From: CAIQPV01 sp964480365
GTDB lineage: Bacteria > Pseudomonadota > Gammaproteobacteria > Burkholderiales > Gallionellaceae
Direction: 5' to 3'
Length of the DNA stretch: 64,000 nucleotides
NCBI GenBank assembly: GCA_964480365.1
Contig: CAYZPM010000006.1
Coordinates: 27,339-91,338 of the forward strand
The stretch's first letter is position 1. Each line of letters starts with the position of its first letter. The notes under the pieces are model-generated. The model was not told the origin of the DNA. It saw only the letters and a program-made list of their open reading frames with translations, and did not search any database. Position numbers and translations under genes: made by a program. Below are positions 52,933-62,095 of this stretch, in pieces.

Positions 52933-54561
52933 TCAATTGAAATCGCGCCGTACCGTCACCGATGTATCAACGCGATCATAGCCGTATATCGAAATATTGG
53001 ATTGGTTGTGCGTCCATGCCAATTGCGGACGCACTGACCAAAGCTTGTCCCAGTGCCAGTTAACCCCTACCGTAGCGTCTGTCAGGGTATCGTGGCGGGT
53101 GCTGAGGAAAAGGGTGTTCTCTTTTGTGTAAATACCGTCATTCAAGCCAATATTGGCGAAAAGTTCCGTCTTGTCATTCAATGCGTCTTGCCCGCCGATG
53201 CGGAGTCCGTTGAAGCGTTTCCCGCCATCCGGACGCAGCCCGGTAACATCATATTCTTGTCCCAGAAACAGGCTGCCAAACACCGACGACTTGCCATCTG
53301 GCATGACGTGCATCCAGTTTGCCCCCATCACATCCTGATCAAAATTCTGGTTATACATTGCGCTATCCAAAAAACGATAGCTCATTTGCTGGCCGAAAAC
53401 AGACATCTGGTTAGCCGGGCTGAATACATGGCGCCATTCCTCATTGATTCCAATGTTGTCATAGTAGCGAACCGTGCCCAAGGTGTAATCTCCATCCACC
53501 AAGCCAATTTTCAGGCTGTCCTGCTTGCCGAGAGTGAATATTCCGCCGACGTTCCCACTCAGGTTTAGCGTATCAAATTGGGTTTGGGTCATGTTGCCGC
53601 GCTGGCGCACGTCTGCGCCCGCATAGAGCGCCACCGTGTCGCTCACCGGATGAAATATATTCACCCCGCCGTTCACTCCGAGATAATCGTCTGCATTCTT
53701 AACGCTGTTGTTATTCAGGGTAAATACCAGGTTACCCAAGGCGGGCACTGCAATCAGCCCCTGTGAAGTGGCGGCGTTAACGTTGGTATCGTGGCCGACC
53801 GAACCTTCAAGATAAGCGGTGAGGTGGTTATCCTTGGCATGCATTTGCGAATCAATCGAGGCCAGGTACTTCTGGATGGTGACACGCGCCGTTTCCGGTG
53901 GATTGGCATTGAGCACGGTTTCAAATTCGGTCTTGGCGCGCGGCAAGTCGCCCAATTGGTAATAGGCGCGCGCCATATCCAGACGCGCCCCGGCAAAATT
54001 GGGATCCACCGTCAGCACGCGCTCGAATGCGATCGTCGCTTTGTCTGATTTGCCGCTGTCCAGCGCGGCAATGCCCAGCAGATAGTCGTAACGCACCTCG
54101 CCTGAACGCTCAAATTCCATCGGTTCCAGCAGGTCATAAGCTTCGCCGGGTTTCCCTGCTTTGACCAACGCATCGGCATCCTGCATGCGTTTTTCCTGTG
54201 CGGCAATTTCCGCTTCACGTTGTTCTTTGGCCTCCGCCTCGGCCTTCAGACGGGCTTCCTGTTCTGCCTTGGCCGCAGCCTTCAGCTTGGCTTCCTGCTC
54301 CGCCTTTGCTTGCGCTTCCGCCTTCAGCCTGGCTTCCTGTTTCGCTTTTGCCGCAGCTATCTGCTTATCTTTTTCGGACTGCTTGGGCATGGCAGTTTTC
54401 TTGGTTGCCGGATGTTTTGGTTTCTTTGACTTCACCGCTTTAGATTTGTCCCCCATAGACGAGGAATCAGAAGAAGCAGTTGTTTGCGCTATAGCCGTTC
54501 CCGCCAGAAACATGCCCAGCACAACAGCCACAGCCACACGGCGCTTATTGATATGTTTCAT
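52933..54561 (-). CDS. TPR plus outer-membrane beta-barrel protein (Slam-like)
   Basis: 542 residues. Signal peptide (VAVVLGMFLAGTAIAQ), then a Lys/Ala/Glu-rich coiled coil (about 40-130), TPR units (about 130-235: AYDLLEPMEFERSGEVRYDYLL, ATIAFERVLTVDPN, ARLDMARAYYQLGD), and a roughly 300-residue beta-barrel ending VDTSVTVRRDFN. The N-terminal TPR and C-terminal barrel are the layout of Slam (type XI secretion) proteins that export TbpB-like cargo. Next to it on both sides are FecR-domain proteins with TbpB-like modules. Secretion function is inferred. A deleted second copy lies at 56422. Confidence 0.75.
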   Translation of the reverse strand: MKHINKRRVAVAVVLGMFLAGTAIAQTTASSDSSSMGDKSKAVKSKKPKHPATKKTAMPKQSEKDKQIAAAKAKQEARLKAEAQAKAEQEAKLKAAAKAEQEARLKAEAEAKEQREAEIAAQEKRMQDADALVKAGKPGEAYDLLEPMEFERSGEVRYDYLLGIAALDSGKSDKATIAFERVLTVDPNFAGARLDMARAYYQLGDLPRAKTEFETVLNANPPETARVTIQKYLASIDSQMHAKDNHLTAYLEGSVGHDTNVNAATSQGLIAVPALGNLVFTLNNNSVKNADDYLGVNGGVNIFHPVSDTVALYAGADVRQRGNMTQTQFDTLNLSGNVGGIFTLGKQDSLKIGLVDGDYTLGTVRYYDNIGINEEWRHVFSPANQMSVFGQQMSYRFLDSAMYNQNFDQDVMGANWMHVMPDGKSSVFGSLFLGQEYDVTGLRPDGGKRFNGLRIGGQDALNDKTELFANIGLNDGIYTKENTLFLSTRHDTLTDATVGVNWHWDKLWSVRPQLAWTHNQSNISIYGYDRVDTSVTVRRDFN

Positions 54562-54813
54562 TACCTCTCCTTAGCTAATTACTTTAATTTAATACTTATT
54601 AGCGCGATTTTTTGCAGACTCGCGAAAATTGTAAATTGCAAATGAACCTTATTTCTTAACAAGTTCAATACTCCGAATTGCTCCATCAAAAATCTGTGTG
54701 AAATAGCATGAGGATGAATAGCTTCCTCTCAATGCAGTCCTTCAGCTTTCTCGAAAGCTGCCGTTCAGAAGTGTCAAACGGTCTGGGTAGGCGTCCATGT
54801 AAGATTATTTTGG

Positions 54814-56397
54814 TTAACGCTTATAGGCGGCAACCCCATTGATGTTGAAGCCTGAATTGGTGGTAACCCAGTAACCGATGCCCAGATATTTGGCATTGGC
54901 ACCATAGAATTGCCCTTGGACTTGCGTCGACGGACAAGTGCCATCGCAGACGAGGGGGCCAGTTAGTTGAGTAGTAGATGCAGAATAGTTAGAATTGTTC
55001 AAGCCCCCTGTTCCGAGCAAGTTCGCTATTGATCCGTTGTATGTGGTATTAAAGGTTGAAGAGCCACCATTAAAACCCATCAACAAGTTTCCGTTTATAG
55101 TACCTGCTCCGAAATTGACGCCGGCAGAACCGGAGATAAGATGCCCGAGTCCCAAGCCATTCCCAACACCGTCAGACACGGTGGGCGATGTGCCCCCAAT
55201 CAAGTTGAAGGAATAATTGCCAGTAATAGGTAACTGAAGTGTCGGAGTACCAACAATCCAGGCCCACCCCTGATTGGTTCCGAAGATTAACCCATTGGCA
55301 GATCCACCCGCAGTTATAGTACCGTTGCTCCAGCGTCCCCATTCAATCACACCGAGTACGCCACCTGTATCCAAATTTTGTGCAGTGCCGATATCCAAGA
55401 AACAGGCAGTACCGCAGTCATATCGAGTAAGTCCTGTTGCATCAAACGTGTAAGTCCCAAGCGTTCCATTAGAAGCTAAATAAAATCCGGTGTAATCCAT
55501 TCCAGAACTCGATGACGATCCAAAACTGGCAATCTCATAGAGTCCGGGATAAACGCCTGGGGCAAATCCCGATGTTGGCAACGTCGGTACCACCGTTGGC
55601 GGAACGATGCTGGGCAATTCAGACGCACTGTCAAAACCGGATTCATCAGTGGTATCGCCCGTCGCCGATGCATTGGTATCCACCACGGCTGTCTCACGCG
55701 CTCCCTGATCTCCCCCCTTGCCACTATCCATATTCGCTCCGGGTGATGGCTTTGGAACCACGGTGAACAGGCTGGTATTGATCGGCTTGATCTCAGGCAT
55801 CTGGTTCAGACCACCCGCAAACCCCATCTGGTTCGGCAACACGTTGACCGTGCCTTTGTCCGTGGTGATGCTGGTCTCGCCCAGGTTCACCTTGTTGTAG
55901 GCGCCCGGTTCCGCCTGACCCGCCGCAACCAGCGGGTTGTCCGGCAATACCAATACGGTTTCATGGTCGGTGCCGCGTATGCCGATGGTCGCAACCGGGG
56001 TGGTGATATGGTAATCGTCTTTCCGGATGCGCCCTATCAGCCCGGTGACTGCACGGAAGCCGCCCTTGAACAGGGAGAAAAAACTGTTCTCCGGCTCTCC
56101 TGCTTTACCGCCGAATTTGAAACTGTCAAATTTGAGCTTCGTGTCGGGGCGCACTGCAATGAAGCCCCCGTCCTGCATCTTGACTTGGGCCGAAGCCGTT
56201 TTCGCCGAGGTAATCGTATCGCCCTCGTTGACCGGGTCGCCTTTATGCGCCGCATGGGTTACCCCTGTAGCCGTCGTTACCTCCACGTCGCCGTTGACGA
56301 ACTGCATGCGCCCCGCCTGCGCCGACCATGCATCGCCAGCAAACATCAGCCCGGACATCAGCAGTGAAAACACTATCTGCAATCGTTGGCTATTCAT
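54814..56397 (-). CDS. FecR-domain surface-type protein 2 with one TbpB-like module
   Basis: 527 residues from the ATG at 56397 (AGGAG upstream). The first about 250 residues (signal peptide and FecR domain) are nearly identical to protein 1, also at DNA level, which marks a recent duplication or gene conversion. The C-terminal part has diverged and carries a single module (VIEWGRWSNG, NYSFNLIGGTSPTVSDGVG, NINGVAAYKR end). Upstream of it lies the relic of a second TPR-barrel gene. Binding target unknown. Confidence 0.8.
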   Translation of the reverse strand: MNSQRLQIVFSLLMSGLMFAGDAWSAQAGRMQFVNGDVEVTTATGVTHAAHKGDPVNEGDTITSAKTASAQVKMQDGGFIAVRPDTKLKFDSFKFGGKAGEPENSFFSLFKGGFRAVTGLIGRIRKDDYHITTPVATIGIRGTDHETVLVLPDNPLVAAGQAEPGAYNKVNLGETSITTDKGTVNVLPNQMGFAGGLNQMPEIKPINTSLFTVVPKPSPGANMDSGKGGDQGARETAVVDTNASATGDTTDESGFDSASELPSIVPPTVVPTLPTSGFAPGVYPGLYEIASFGSSSSSGMDYTGFYLASNGTLGTYTFDATGLTRYDCGTACFLDIGTAQNLDTGGVLGVIEWGRWSNGTITAGGSANGLIFGTNQGWAWIVGTPTLQLPITGNYSFNLIGGTSPTVSDGVGNGLGLGHLISGSAGVNFGAGTINGNLLMGFNGGSSTFNTTYNGSIANLLGTGGLNNSNYSASTTQLTGPLVCDGTCPSTQVQGQFYGANAKYLGIGYWVTTNSGFNINGVAAYKR

Positions 56398-56421
56398 AAT
56401 ATTCTCCTTGAACATTTCAGA

Positions 56422-56632
56422 TCAATTGAAATCGCGCCGTACCGTCACCGATGTATCAACGCGATCATAGCCGTATATCGAAATATTGGGTTGGTTGTAC
56501 GTCCGCCCATGCCAATTGCGGACGCAATGACCACAGCTTGTCCCAGTTAACCTCTTTGACTTGACTGCTTTAGATTTTACCTCATTAAGAATAGAGGTGT
56601 CAGAAGAGGTATTCTCCTTACTAATTACTTTG
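56422..56632 (-). pseudogene. Relic of a second TPR-barrel gene (internal deletion)
   Basis: Read on the minus strand, the fragment starts with the ribosome-site region AAAGTAATTAGTAAGGAGAA, matching the intact gene's AAAGTAATTAGCTAAGGAGA. It continues through part of the N-terminus (SSDTS, KSKAVK) and jumps to the C-terminus (NWDKLWS.RPQLAW, YGYDRVDTSV coded in another frame), ending with the same stop. Nearly all of the TPR and barrel is deleted and the frame is shifted. It shows that the TPR-barrel/FecR module was once duplicated in full. Confidence 0.85.
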
Positions 56633-56865
56633 ATGTCTATGCGCGGATATTATGCCTTATTGCCTAATAACGTCAATGCCTTGTACAAGTTAATTGGGGT
56701 GTCATCTTGTGGGCGACCTCAGGCATTATGAATTTGTTATCCCGAATATCGTGAGAATTTTAACCGGCCTGAAAATTAAGCCATTTTCTCGCCGTTATTC
56801 CGGGCTTTCCTTGACGGATGAACTGTTACCTTAGCGTTGTCGCAAATTCGCGGATGGGGCAGATC

Positions 56866-59661
56866 ATGTCAGCACAAGATAATAAACAGTTGTTTGAATT
56901 CCTGTCAGAGCAAAGCCAAGCCGGGGCAGATGCTATTCAAGTAGCCCTCTCACTCATAGAGGCAGATAACCAGGCGCAAGTTGAAGCCAAGCAGTCTGAA
57001 CAGGCGCAGGCGCGCCTGACAACTGCCGAGACAGCAGCTATCCAAGAAACCCGCGCACGCATAGATGCGGAAACCCAAGCGCAACTCGCATTGCAGGCGA
57101 GGATTCGGGCGGAAGCACATGCGCGTGCAGTTGCCGAGGACATGCTGAATCATGAGAACGAGCTGGCGGTGCAAATTGAAGCCAAGAGCCGCGCAGAAAT
57201 TAAACAGGCCGAACAGTTGCAAACGCGCCTGACCTACGAACGCGAATTGGCCGAAGCAACTCAAATAAAATTGCAAACCGAAATGCGTGCTGCCGAAGAG
57301 ACTCAGGCCAGATTGCGCGCGGAGCAGCAGGCACAGATCGAGCAGGAAAAACATTTGGTGGCGCAGCAAGCCGCCTGTGTTGCCGCCGAGAACCGTGCCC
57401 AGCTTGAGCGCGAGGCGGCTTTGCGGGAGCAAGAAAAAGCTCAGGCCGATACATTAATTGCCCAGTCCTTGCAGAGCAAGATAAGCGCCGAGAAGGATGT
57501 GCTGGCGCGGATCAGCGCCAAGGCTACCGCCGAGGTTGCGGCTGCCGATGCGGTTCAGGCGCGCTTGCGCGCCGAGTCTAAGGCGCTGGCTGAGCAAGAG
57601 GCGCGCATCGCCGCCGAACGCGAAGCCGAGCAGACCGCGCTGGCATGTGCCGAAGCGGAGCGGAATGTCGCTGAGTACGCACGGCAAAGGACGCATGCAG
57701 AGCAACAGGCGCATATCGAAATCAATGCCCGACTCGAATTGGAACGCAAGGCCAGTATTGCAGCAAGTGACTGCGCCGCAAAAGAACAACAGGCAAAAAT
57801 GGTGGCAGAACGCAAGCTGTGCGCCGAGCAAGAACGGGCGGTGCTGTTGGCTGAGCGTGCCGAATCGGAGCAATTGGCTGCGAAGCAATGCGAAGAAGCC
57901 AACACGCTGATGCGGAAGGCCGAGCAGGAAAATAAAAATCGGCAGGCGGCAGAAATGCAGGCCCAGCAAGCCGCGCAAGACAAGGTGCTGGCCGAACAGA
58001 ATCTGATCGAGATGGCGCGGCAACGCGCGGAAGCAGAGATGTGCGCTGCGCACGGTATCGAATTGCAATTGCAGGCTGAGGCGGTTGCTATCACGGCTGC
58101 GCGTGAACGCGCCGAAGCGGCTGCACAAGCCAAGCAGGCGGCTGAACTGAGAGCGGCTCTGGATAAGGAGTTTGCTGAGACCGAACAAGCCCGCTTCATG
58201 GCAGACCGGACAGCTGCGCAGGAGGTAAAAGCCAAGTTGCAAGCTGAGAAGATGCTTGCGCAAGCGATGCAGCAGCGTGCGGCTTTGGCGGTTGCTGCAC
58301 ATCAGGCAGAAGAAGAAAAACTGGCGGCATTGAATGCTGCCATTACTGCGGCGAACGAATGCATTGCGGCTGAACAGGCAGCCAGCGCTGCCGCACAAAT
58401 CTGCCGCACCTTGAATGAACAAGCAGCATGCGTGGCGCAAGCCCGAGTGGAGGCGGAAATTCGGGCAATGGATGAAATTGAAGCGCGCATGGAAATCGAA
58501 TTGCGCGCGATTGAAGCCGACAATGAATGCTATGCGCTGGAAGAGCGCGCCAAGGAAATCGCGGCAGCCAAACTAATAGCAACGGAAAAAGCTATTGCCG
58601 CCTCCAAAATAAAAGAAGAAATCGACGTTCGCGCGTTGAATATGTCCAAATTACATGCCGAAGCGGAAGCACAAGCCGCGCAGGCCGCAGCGGAAGGGCT
58701 GCAAGCCGAAGCACGATCCGCAGCATTGGCGTGCCAACGCCTTGCCGCAGAGCGCAAAACCATACAATTGGCTGAAGAAAGAGATCGGGTCGAGCAACTC
58801 GCGGTGGCTGAAATCGAAGCGCGCATGGACATCCAATTGCAGGCTATTGAAGCAGACAAAGAATGCTACGCTGTGGAAAAACTCGCCAAAGAAGCCGCCG
58901 CAGCCAAACTGAAGGCCACCGAAGAAGCCATCGCCGCCGCCAAGATCAGGAGAAAAACCGAAGTTCGGGTTGCGAATATGGCCAAATTGCGCATCGAAAC
59001 TGAAACAAAAGCAGCGCAACTCGAAGCCGAAAAACTGCAAGCCGAAGAATGGGCTGTGAAGTTGGCGCAACAACAACTGGAGGCGGTTCAGCAAACCAAG
59101 CAATTGGCCGAGGAAAGTGCACGCGCCGAACAAGTATGCTTGAAATTGGCGCAGCAAAAATGCAATGCGGAAATACGTTTGCACGATATGCAGCGTGCGC
59201 GTCTGGAGGCTGAATGGCGCGCACTGGAGGAAGTTGAGACAGCGATTTCTGTAGAAAACAAGGCAGTTGTTGTGGCGCGTTCTCATGAACCGGTAGTGCA
59301 GCCCGCGCGTGGGCTTCCGGCGTGCGCACCTTGTGCTGTGGCGCCCCACCAACCTGCGGTGCAGTCCACTCCCAGCGTAACGCGGGAAAACGAAGTCGTA
59401 CAAGTGCAACAAGGCAGGGCAGAGATCGAAACGGAGAAGCTGCTGGGAAAACTACGCAGGCTCGGACAACGCGGTGTACTGGCCCAAGCGATGTTGTTTG
59501 CGTCATTAATGTACGGACTGGTGATGCTGTTGCCATCCTTGCTGCCTTCAGCCTTGGCCGTCGGCAACATCCATTCGAATACACAGTCGACAGACGCTAC
59601 ACATTCTGCCGCGCGAAGCGAAGTCAATGTTAATTCCAATTCCATTTTAAAAGTAGAATAA
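56866..59661 (+). CDS. Very long Ala/Glu/Gln-rich coiled-coil protein with C-terminal membrane helix
   Basis: 931 residues from the ATG at 56866 (ATGs at 56854 and 56818 are alternatives). About 830 residues are low-complexity helical sequence (repeats of A-E-x-x-A-Q-A, with EIEARMDIQLQAIEADKECYA-like units occurring twice near 530 and 655). A membrane helix (QAMLFASLMYGLVMLLPSLLPSALAVG) lies about 45 residues before the end, leaving a short tail. It resembles TolA-like or filament-forming proteins in composition only. The last ten codons and TAA stop come from the MITE-like copy C, so the original C-terminus may have been lost. Confidence 0.75.
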   Translation: MSAQDNKQLFEFLSEQSQAGADAIQVALSLIEADNQAQVEAKQSEQAQARLTTAETAAIQETRARIDAETQAQLALQARIRAEAHARAVAEDMLNHENELAVQIEAKSRAEIKQAEQLQTRLTYERELAEATQIKLQTEMRAAEETQARLRAEQQAQIEQEKHLVAQQAACVAAENRAQLEREAALREQEKAQADTLIAQSLQSKISAEKDVLARISAKATAEVAAADAVQARLRAESKALAEQEARIAAEREAEQTALACAEAERNVAEYARQRTHAEQQAHIEINARLELERKASIAASDCAAKEQQAKMVAERKLCAEQERAVLLAERAESEQLAAKQCEEANTLMRKAEQENKNRQAAEMQAQQAAQDKVLAEQNLIEMARQRAEAEMCAAHGIELQLQAEAVAITAARERAEAAAQAKQAAELRAALDKEFAETEQARFMADRTAAQEVKAKLQAEKMLAQAMQQRAALAVAAHQAEEEKLAALNAAITAANECIAAEQAASAAAQICRTLNEQAACVAQARVEAEIRAMDEIEARMEIELRAIEADNECYALEERAKEIAAAKLIATEKAIAASKIKEEIDVRALNMSKLHAEAEAQAAQAAAEGLQAEARSAALACQRLAAERKTIQLAEERDRVEQLAVAEIEARMDIQLQAIEADKECYAVEKLAKEAAAAKLKATEEAIAAAKIRRKTEVRVANMAKLRIETETKAAQLEAEKLQAEEWAVKLAQQQLEAVQQTKQLAEESARAEQVCLKLAQQKCNAEIRLHDMQRARLEAEWRALEEVETAISVENKAVVVARSHEPVVQPARGLPACAPCAVAPHQPAVQSTPSVTRENEVVQVQQGRAEIETEKLLGKLRRLGQRGVLAQAMLFASLMYGLVMLLPSLLPSALAVGNIHSNTQSTDATHSAARSEVNVNSNSILKVE

Positions 59662-59797
59662 TCTGTAGGTCGGGCTTTGCCCGACAACCATATCCGGCGG
59701 GCAGCACCAAAGGCAGGCAATCCACTACGCGACAAGTCGCGTGTGGGGTTGACGCAGCCCGCCCTACAAAAAAGCTCGTTTAATTTAGAAATGGAAT
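59638..59797. mobile_element. MITE-like element, copy C, supplying a stop codon
   Basis: About 160 bp, nearly identical to copy A including the ACCAAAGGCAGGCAATCCAC block. Its left end AATTCCATTTTAAAAGTAGA, read in the frame of the upstream gene, gives NSILKVE and the stop TAA. Inverted ends ATTCCATTT/AAATGGAAT. Confidence 0.85.
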
Positions 59798-59828
59798 GAG
59801 ATGGTCGAGTAATCCCGATAGCAACAGA

Positions 59829-61997
59829 TCAATGTCTCCGTTCCTCAGCAGACGAACACCACTCTTGCCACAATTTTCGGTATTCCTGTTCTACCGCCCG
59901 CGCATAAGCGACTTGATCGCCTATTATCGATGAAGTAAAAATACCTCGCAGTTGCTGTCGAAGTACAGCCAAGGACTGCAAATCTGCCACCTTTTTAATG
60001 GCAAGCTCGACGTATTCTTCCGTGCTTTCCGCAATCCAGTCGGTCAATCCCATTGTAGTCATGATTGATGCCGACAACCGTCCAACAGTGGTCGGCCAAC
60101 GCAAGGTAATCACCGGCACCCCCATCATCAACCCTTCCAGTGCCGTCACCCCGCCTCCATGCGGGAATGGATCAAGGGCAATGTCGATCTGATTATAGGC
60201 TTGCATATGTTCATGCCATGACGTTCCTCCCTGCATAATGATCCGGTCTGCGTCCACTCCGGCTTTTGTAAAATGTTCGACAGCCCGTTCTCTGGCTGCT
60301 GCATCATCCAATTCTCCCGTCTTCAGAATCAGTCTGCTCCGGGGAACTGCCAGCAATACCTCAGCCCACACGCGGTAGGCTTCTGCCGATACTTTCACCA
60401 AGCGGTTAAGGGAGCCGAAGGTGATGATCCCGTCTGACAAGGCGGGCAGTTTATTCACGTCGGGGTATGAATCAAAGGAAAAGAATCCCACCACACTCGG
60501 CAAGTATCTAACTTCCTCGCTGAAATATTGTTTGTCTTGCGGCGGTACCATCACCGGATCGGCAAAGAACACATCCATTGCACGCATCCCCGTGCCCGTT
60601 GCGTAGCCCCATGCGGTGATCTGGATCGGAGCCGGTTTGCGCGCGAAGACCAGCAGGCGGTTGCCCTCAGTGTACCCGGACAAGTCCACCAGAATATCAA
60701 TACAGTCTTCGCGGATCATCTTTGCAACTGCCTCATCCGATAAGCCGAGGATGTTTCGCCAAGCCGTCACGTTTTGCTTGATTAGATCAGTCAAACGGTC
60801 ACCTTTCCCCTTGAGATTGGAATAGGCAAAGACATCAAATTGTGAATGATCATACTGGGTCAGCATACCGCCAAAAACTTTGAGGGCGGAATGCGCCTTG
60901 AAGTCAGCGGAAACATAGCCGACTCGAAGGCGACGAGTGGGAATGGGGTCGTTCGCGTGTGCCGGATTCTGCCATAAAGGGGCGGCGTAAGTTTCATCCC
61001 AATTCTTGCGTTCTCCGTGCAACTCCGACATGTTCGCGTTAGACGCCAAATCCAAAGTTGCAATCAGGTTGATATGTGTGTCAACAAGTTCTGGCTTCAG
61101 CAGTAGCGCCCGGCGGAAGCTCGCCACCGCGTTATCGAGTTGTCCTATGTTATTCAGCGCACAGCCCAGATTGTTGTGTGCCTCAGCGTAGTCCGGCTTG
61201 ATTTTAAGTGCATTTCGGCAACAGTTTTCAGCCTCGCCTGGTCGGCCAAGAGCACGAAGGGTATTGCCCAGATTGCAATACGCCTCGGCAAAATCCGGCT
61301 TGACCTGTATCGCCCGCTGATAGCAAGCCTCGGCTTCGCTTAGTCGGCTAAACTCACAGAAGGTATTGCCCAAGAGGTAATGCGCGTTGGCATCGTTCGG
61401 TGACAGTGCCGCCGCTTTTTGTAGAAGTGCCAGTGCGTCCATACTCCGACCAATCCGCTTCAGCACCATACCCAATAACTTCCATCCAACCCCGTGCAGA
61501 GGGTAGCGCACTGTCATGGCTTGGGCGAGGTTCGCTGCTTCCATCAATCGTCCGTCGTTGAGCCGCGCCATCACTGCATTTATTTCTTGAGGGCTGGGCT
61601 CGTTCCCTGAAGGACTTTCAAGTCTCCCCGCCAACGCTTCAATTACTTGTCCGTTCAACCCTTTTTGCTGCCCCTCACTAAGTATCTGTCGGGCAGTATC
61701 GAATTGGCTTGCCTGAATGAGAGCGTCAATGTAACTTAACCAGCATTGGCTTTCACCCGGATTGGCATCCAATGCCGCCTTGAAATAGGGTAACCCCGCA
61801 GTTGGCTTTCCCAGTTGCACGGCTAACATTCCCAAGTTGTGGTTAACTTCCGGGTGATCAGGGTGAGATTTAAGGATGCTCTGATAGAGACGTTCGGCTT
61901 CAGCCAGTCGTCCTGCCAATTGGTGAGCGATGGCTTGTTTTAGCGCTTGTTCTAACGTCAGCGACACGGTTTGCTGTAGAGCGCTATCAGATGTCAT
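59829..61997 (-). CDS. TPR-containing O-GlcNAc transferase-like glycosyltransferase (SPINDLY type)
   Basis: 722 residues, ATG at 61997. N-terminal TPRs (about 30-120 and 165-330, for example AEACYQRAIQVKPDFAEAYCN and NLGNTLRALGRPGEAEN). Catalytic OGT/GT41 region from about 345: RLRVGYVSADFKAHSALK, DILVDLSGYTEGNRLLVFARKPAPIQITAWG, FGSLNRLVKVS, and DIALDPFPHGGGVTALEGLMMGVPVITL, which matches the GT41 donor-binding segment. It should attach a sugar to Ser/Thr of proteins. The adjacent Thr/Ala-rich gene downstream (upstream on the strand, 98 nt apart) is a natural candidate acceptor. Confidence 0.9.
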   Translation of the reverse strand: MTSDSALQQTVSLTLEQALKQAIAHQLAGRLAEAERLYQSILKSHPDHPEVNHNLGMLAVQLGKPTAGLPYFKAALDANPGESQCWLSYIDALIQASQFDTARQILSEGQQKGLNGQVIEALAGRLESPSGNEPSPQEINAVMARLNDGRLMEAANLAQAMTVRYPLHGVGWKLLGMVLKRIGRSMDALALLQKAAALSPNDANAHYLLGNTFCEFSRLSEAEACYQRAIQVKPDFAEAYCNLGNTLRALGRPGEAENCCRNALKIKPDYAEAHNNLGCALNNIGQLDNAVASFRRALLLKPELVDTHINLIATLDLASNANMSELHGERKNWDETYAAPLWQNPAHANDPIPTRRLRVGYVSADFKAHSALKVFGGMLTQYDHSQFDVFAYSNLKGKGDRLTDLIKQNVTAWRNILGLSDEAVAKMIREDCIDILVDLSGYTEGNRLLVFARKPAPIQITAWGYATGTGMRAMDVFFADPVMVPPQDKQYFSEEVRYLPSVVGFFSFDSYPDVNKLPALSDGIITFGSLNRLVKVSAEAYRVWAEVLLAVPRSRLILKTGELDDAAARERAVEHFTKAGVDADRIIMQGGTSWHEHMQAYNQIDIALDPFPHGGGVTALEGLMMGVPVITLRWPTTVGRLSASIMTTMGLTDWIAESTEEYVELAIKKVADLQSLAVLRQQLRGIFTSSIIGDQVAYARAVEQEYRKLWQEWCSSAEERRH

Positions 61998-62095
61998 TAG
62001 TGGAATGCGTTGAGTTATTGCCGAGCCTTTGCATTATGCAGTAACCTTATTCTGATGGCTATTGGCGCGCTAATGCGAGTGGCTGTAAAAATGAT

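Noticed and set aside
57454..58440. Minus-strand 328-codon frame rich in Leu, Cys, Phe opposite the long coiled-coil gene
   Set aside because: A mirror of the low-complexity Ala/Glu/Gln coding sequence; no start signal or conserved motif.
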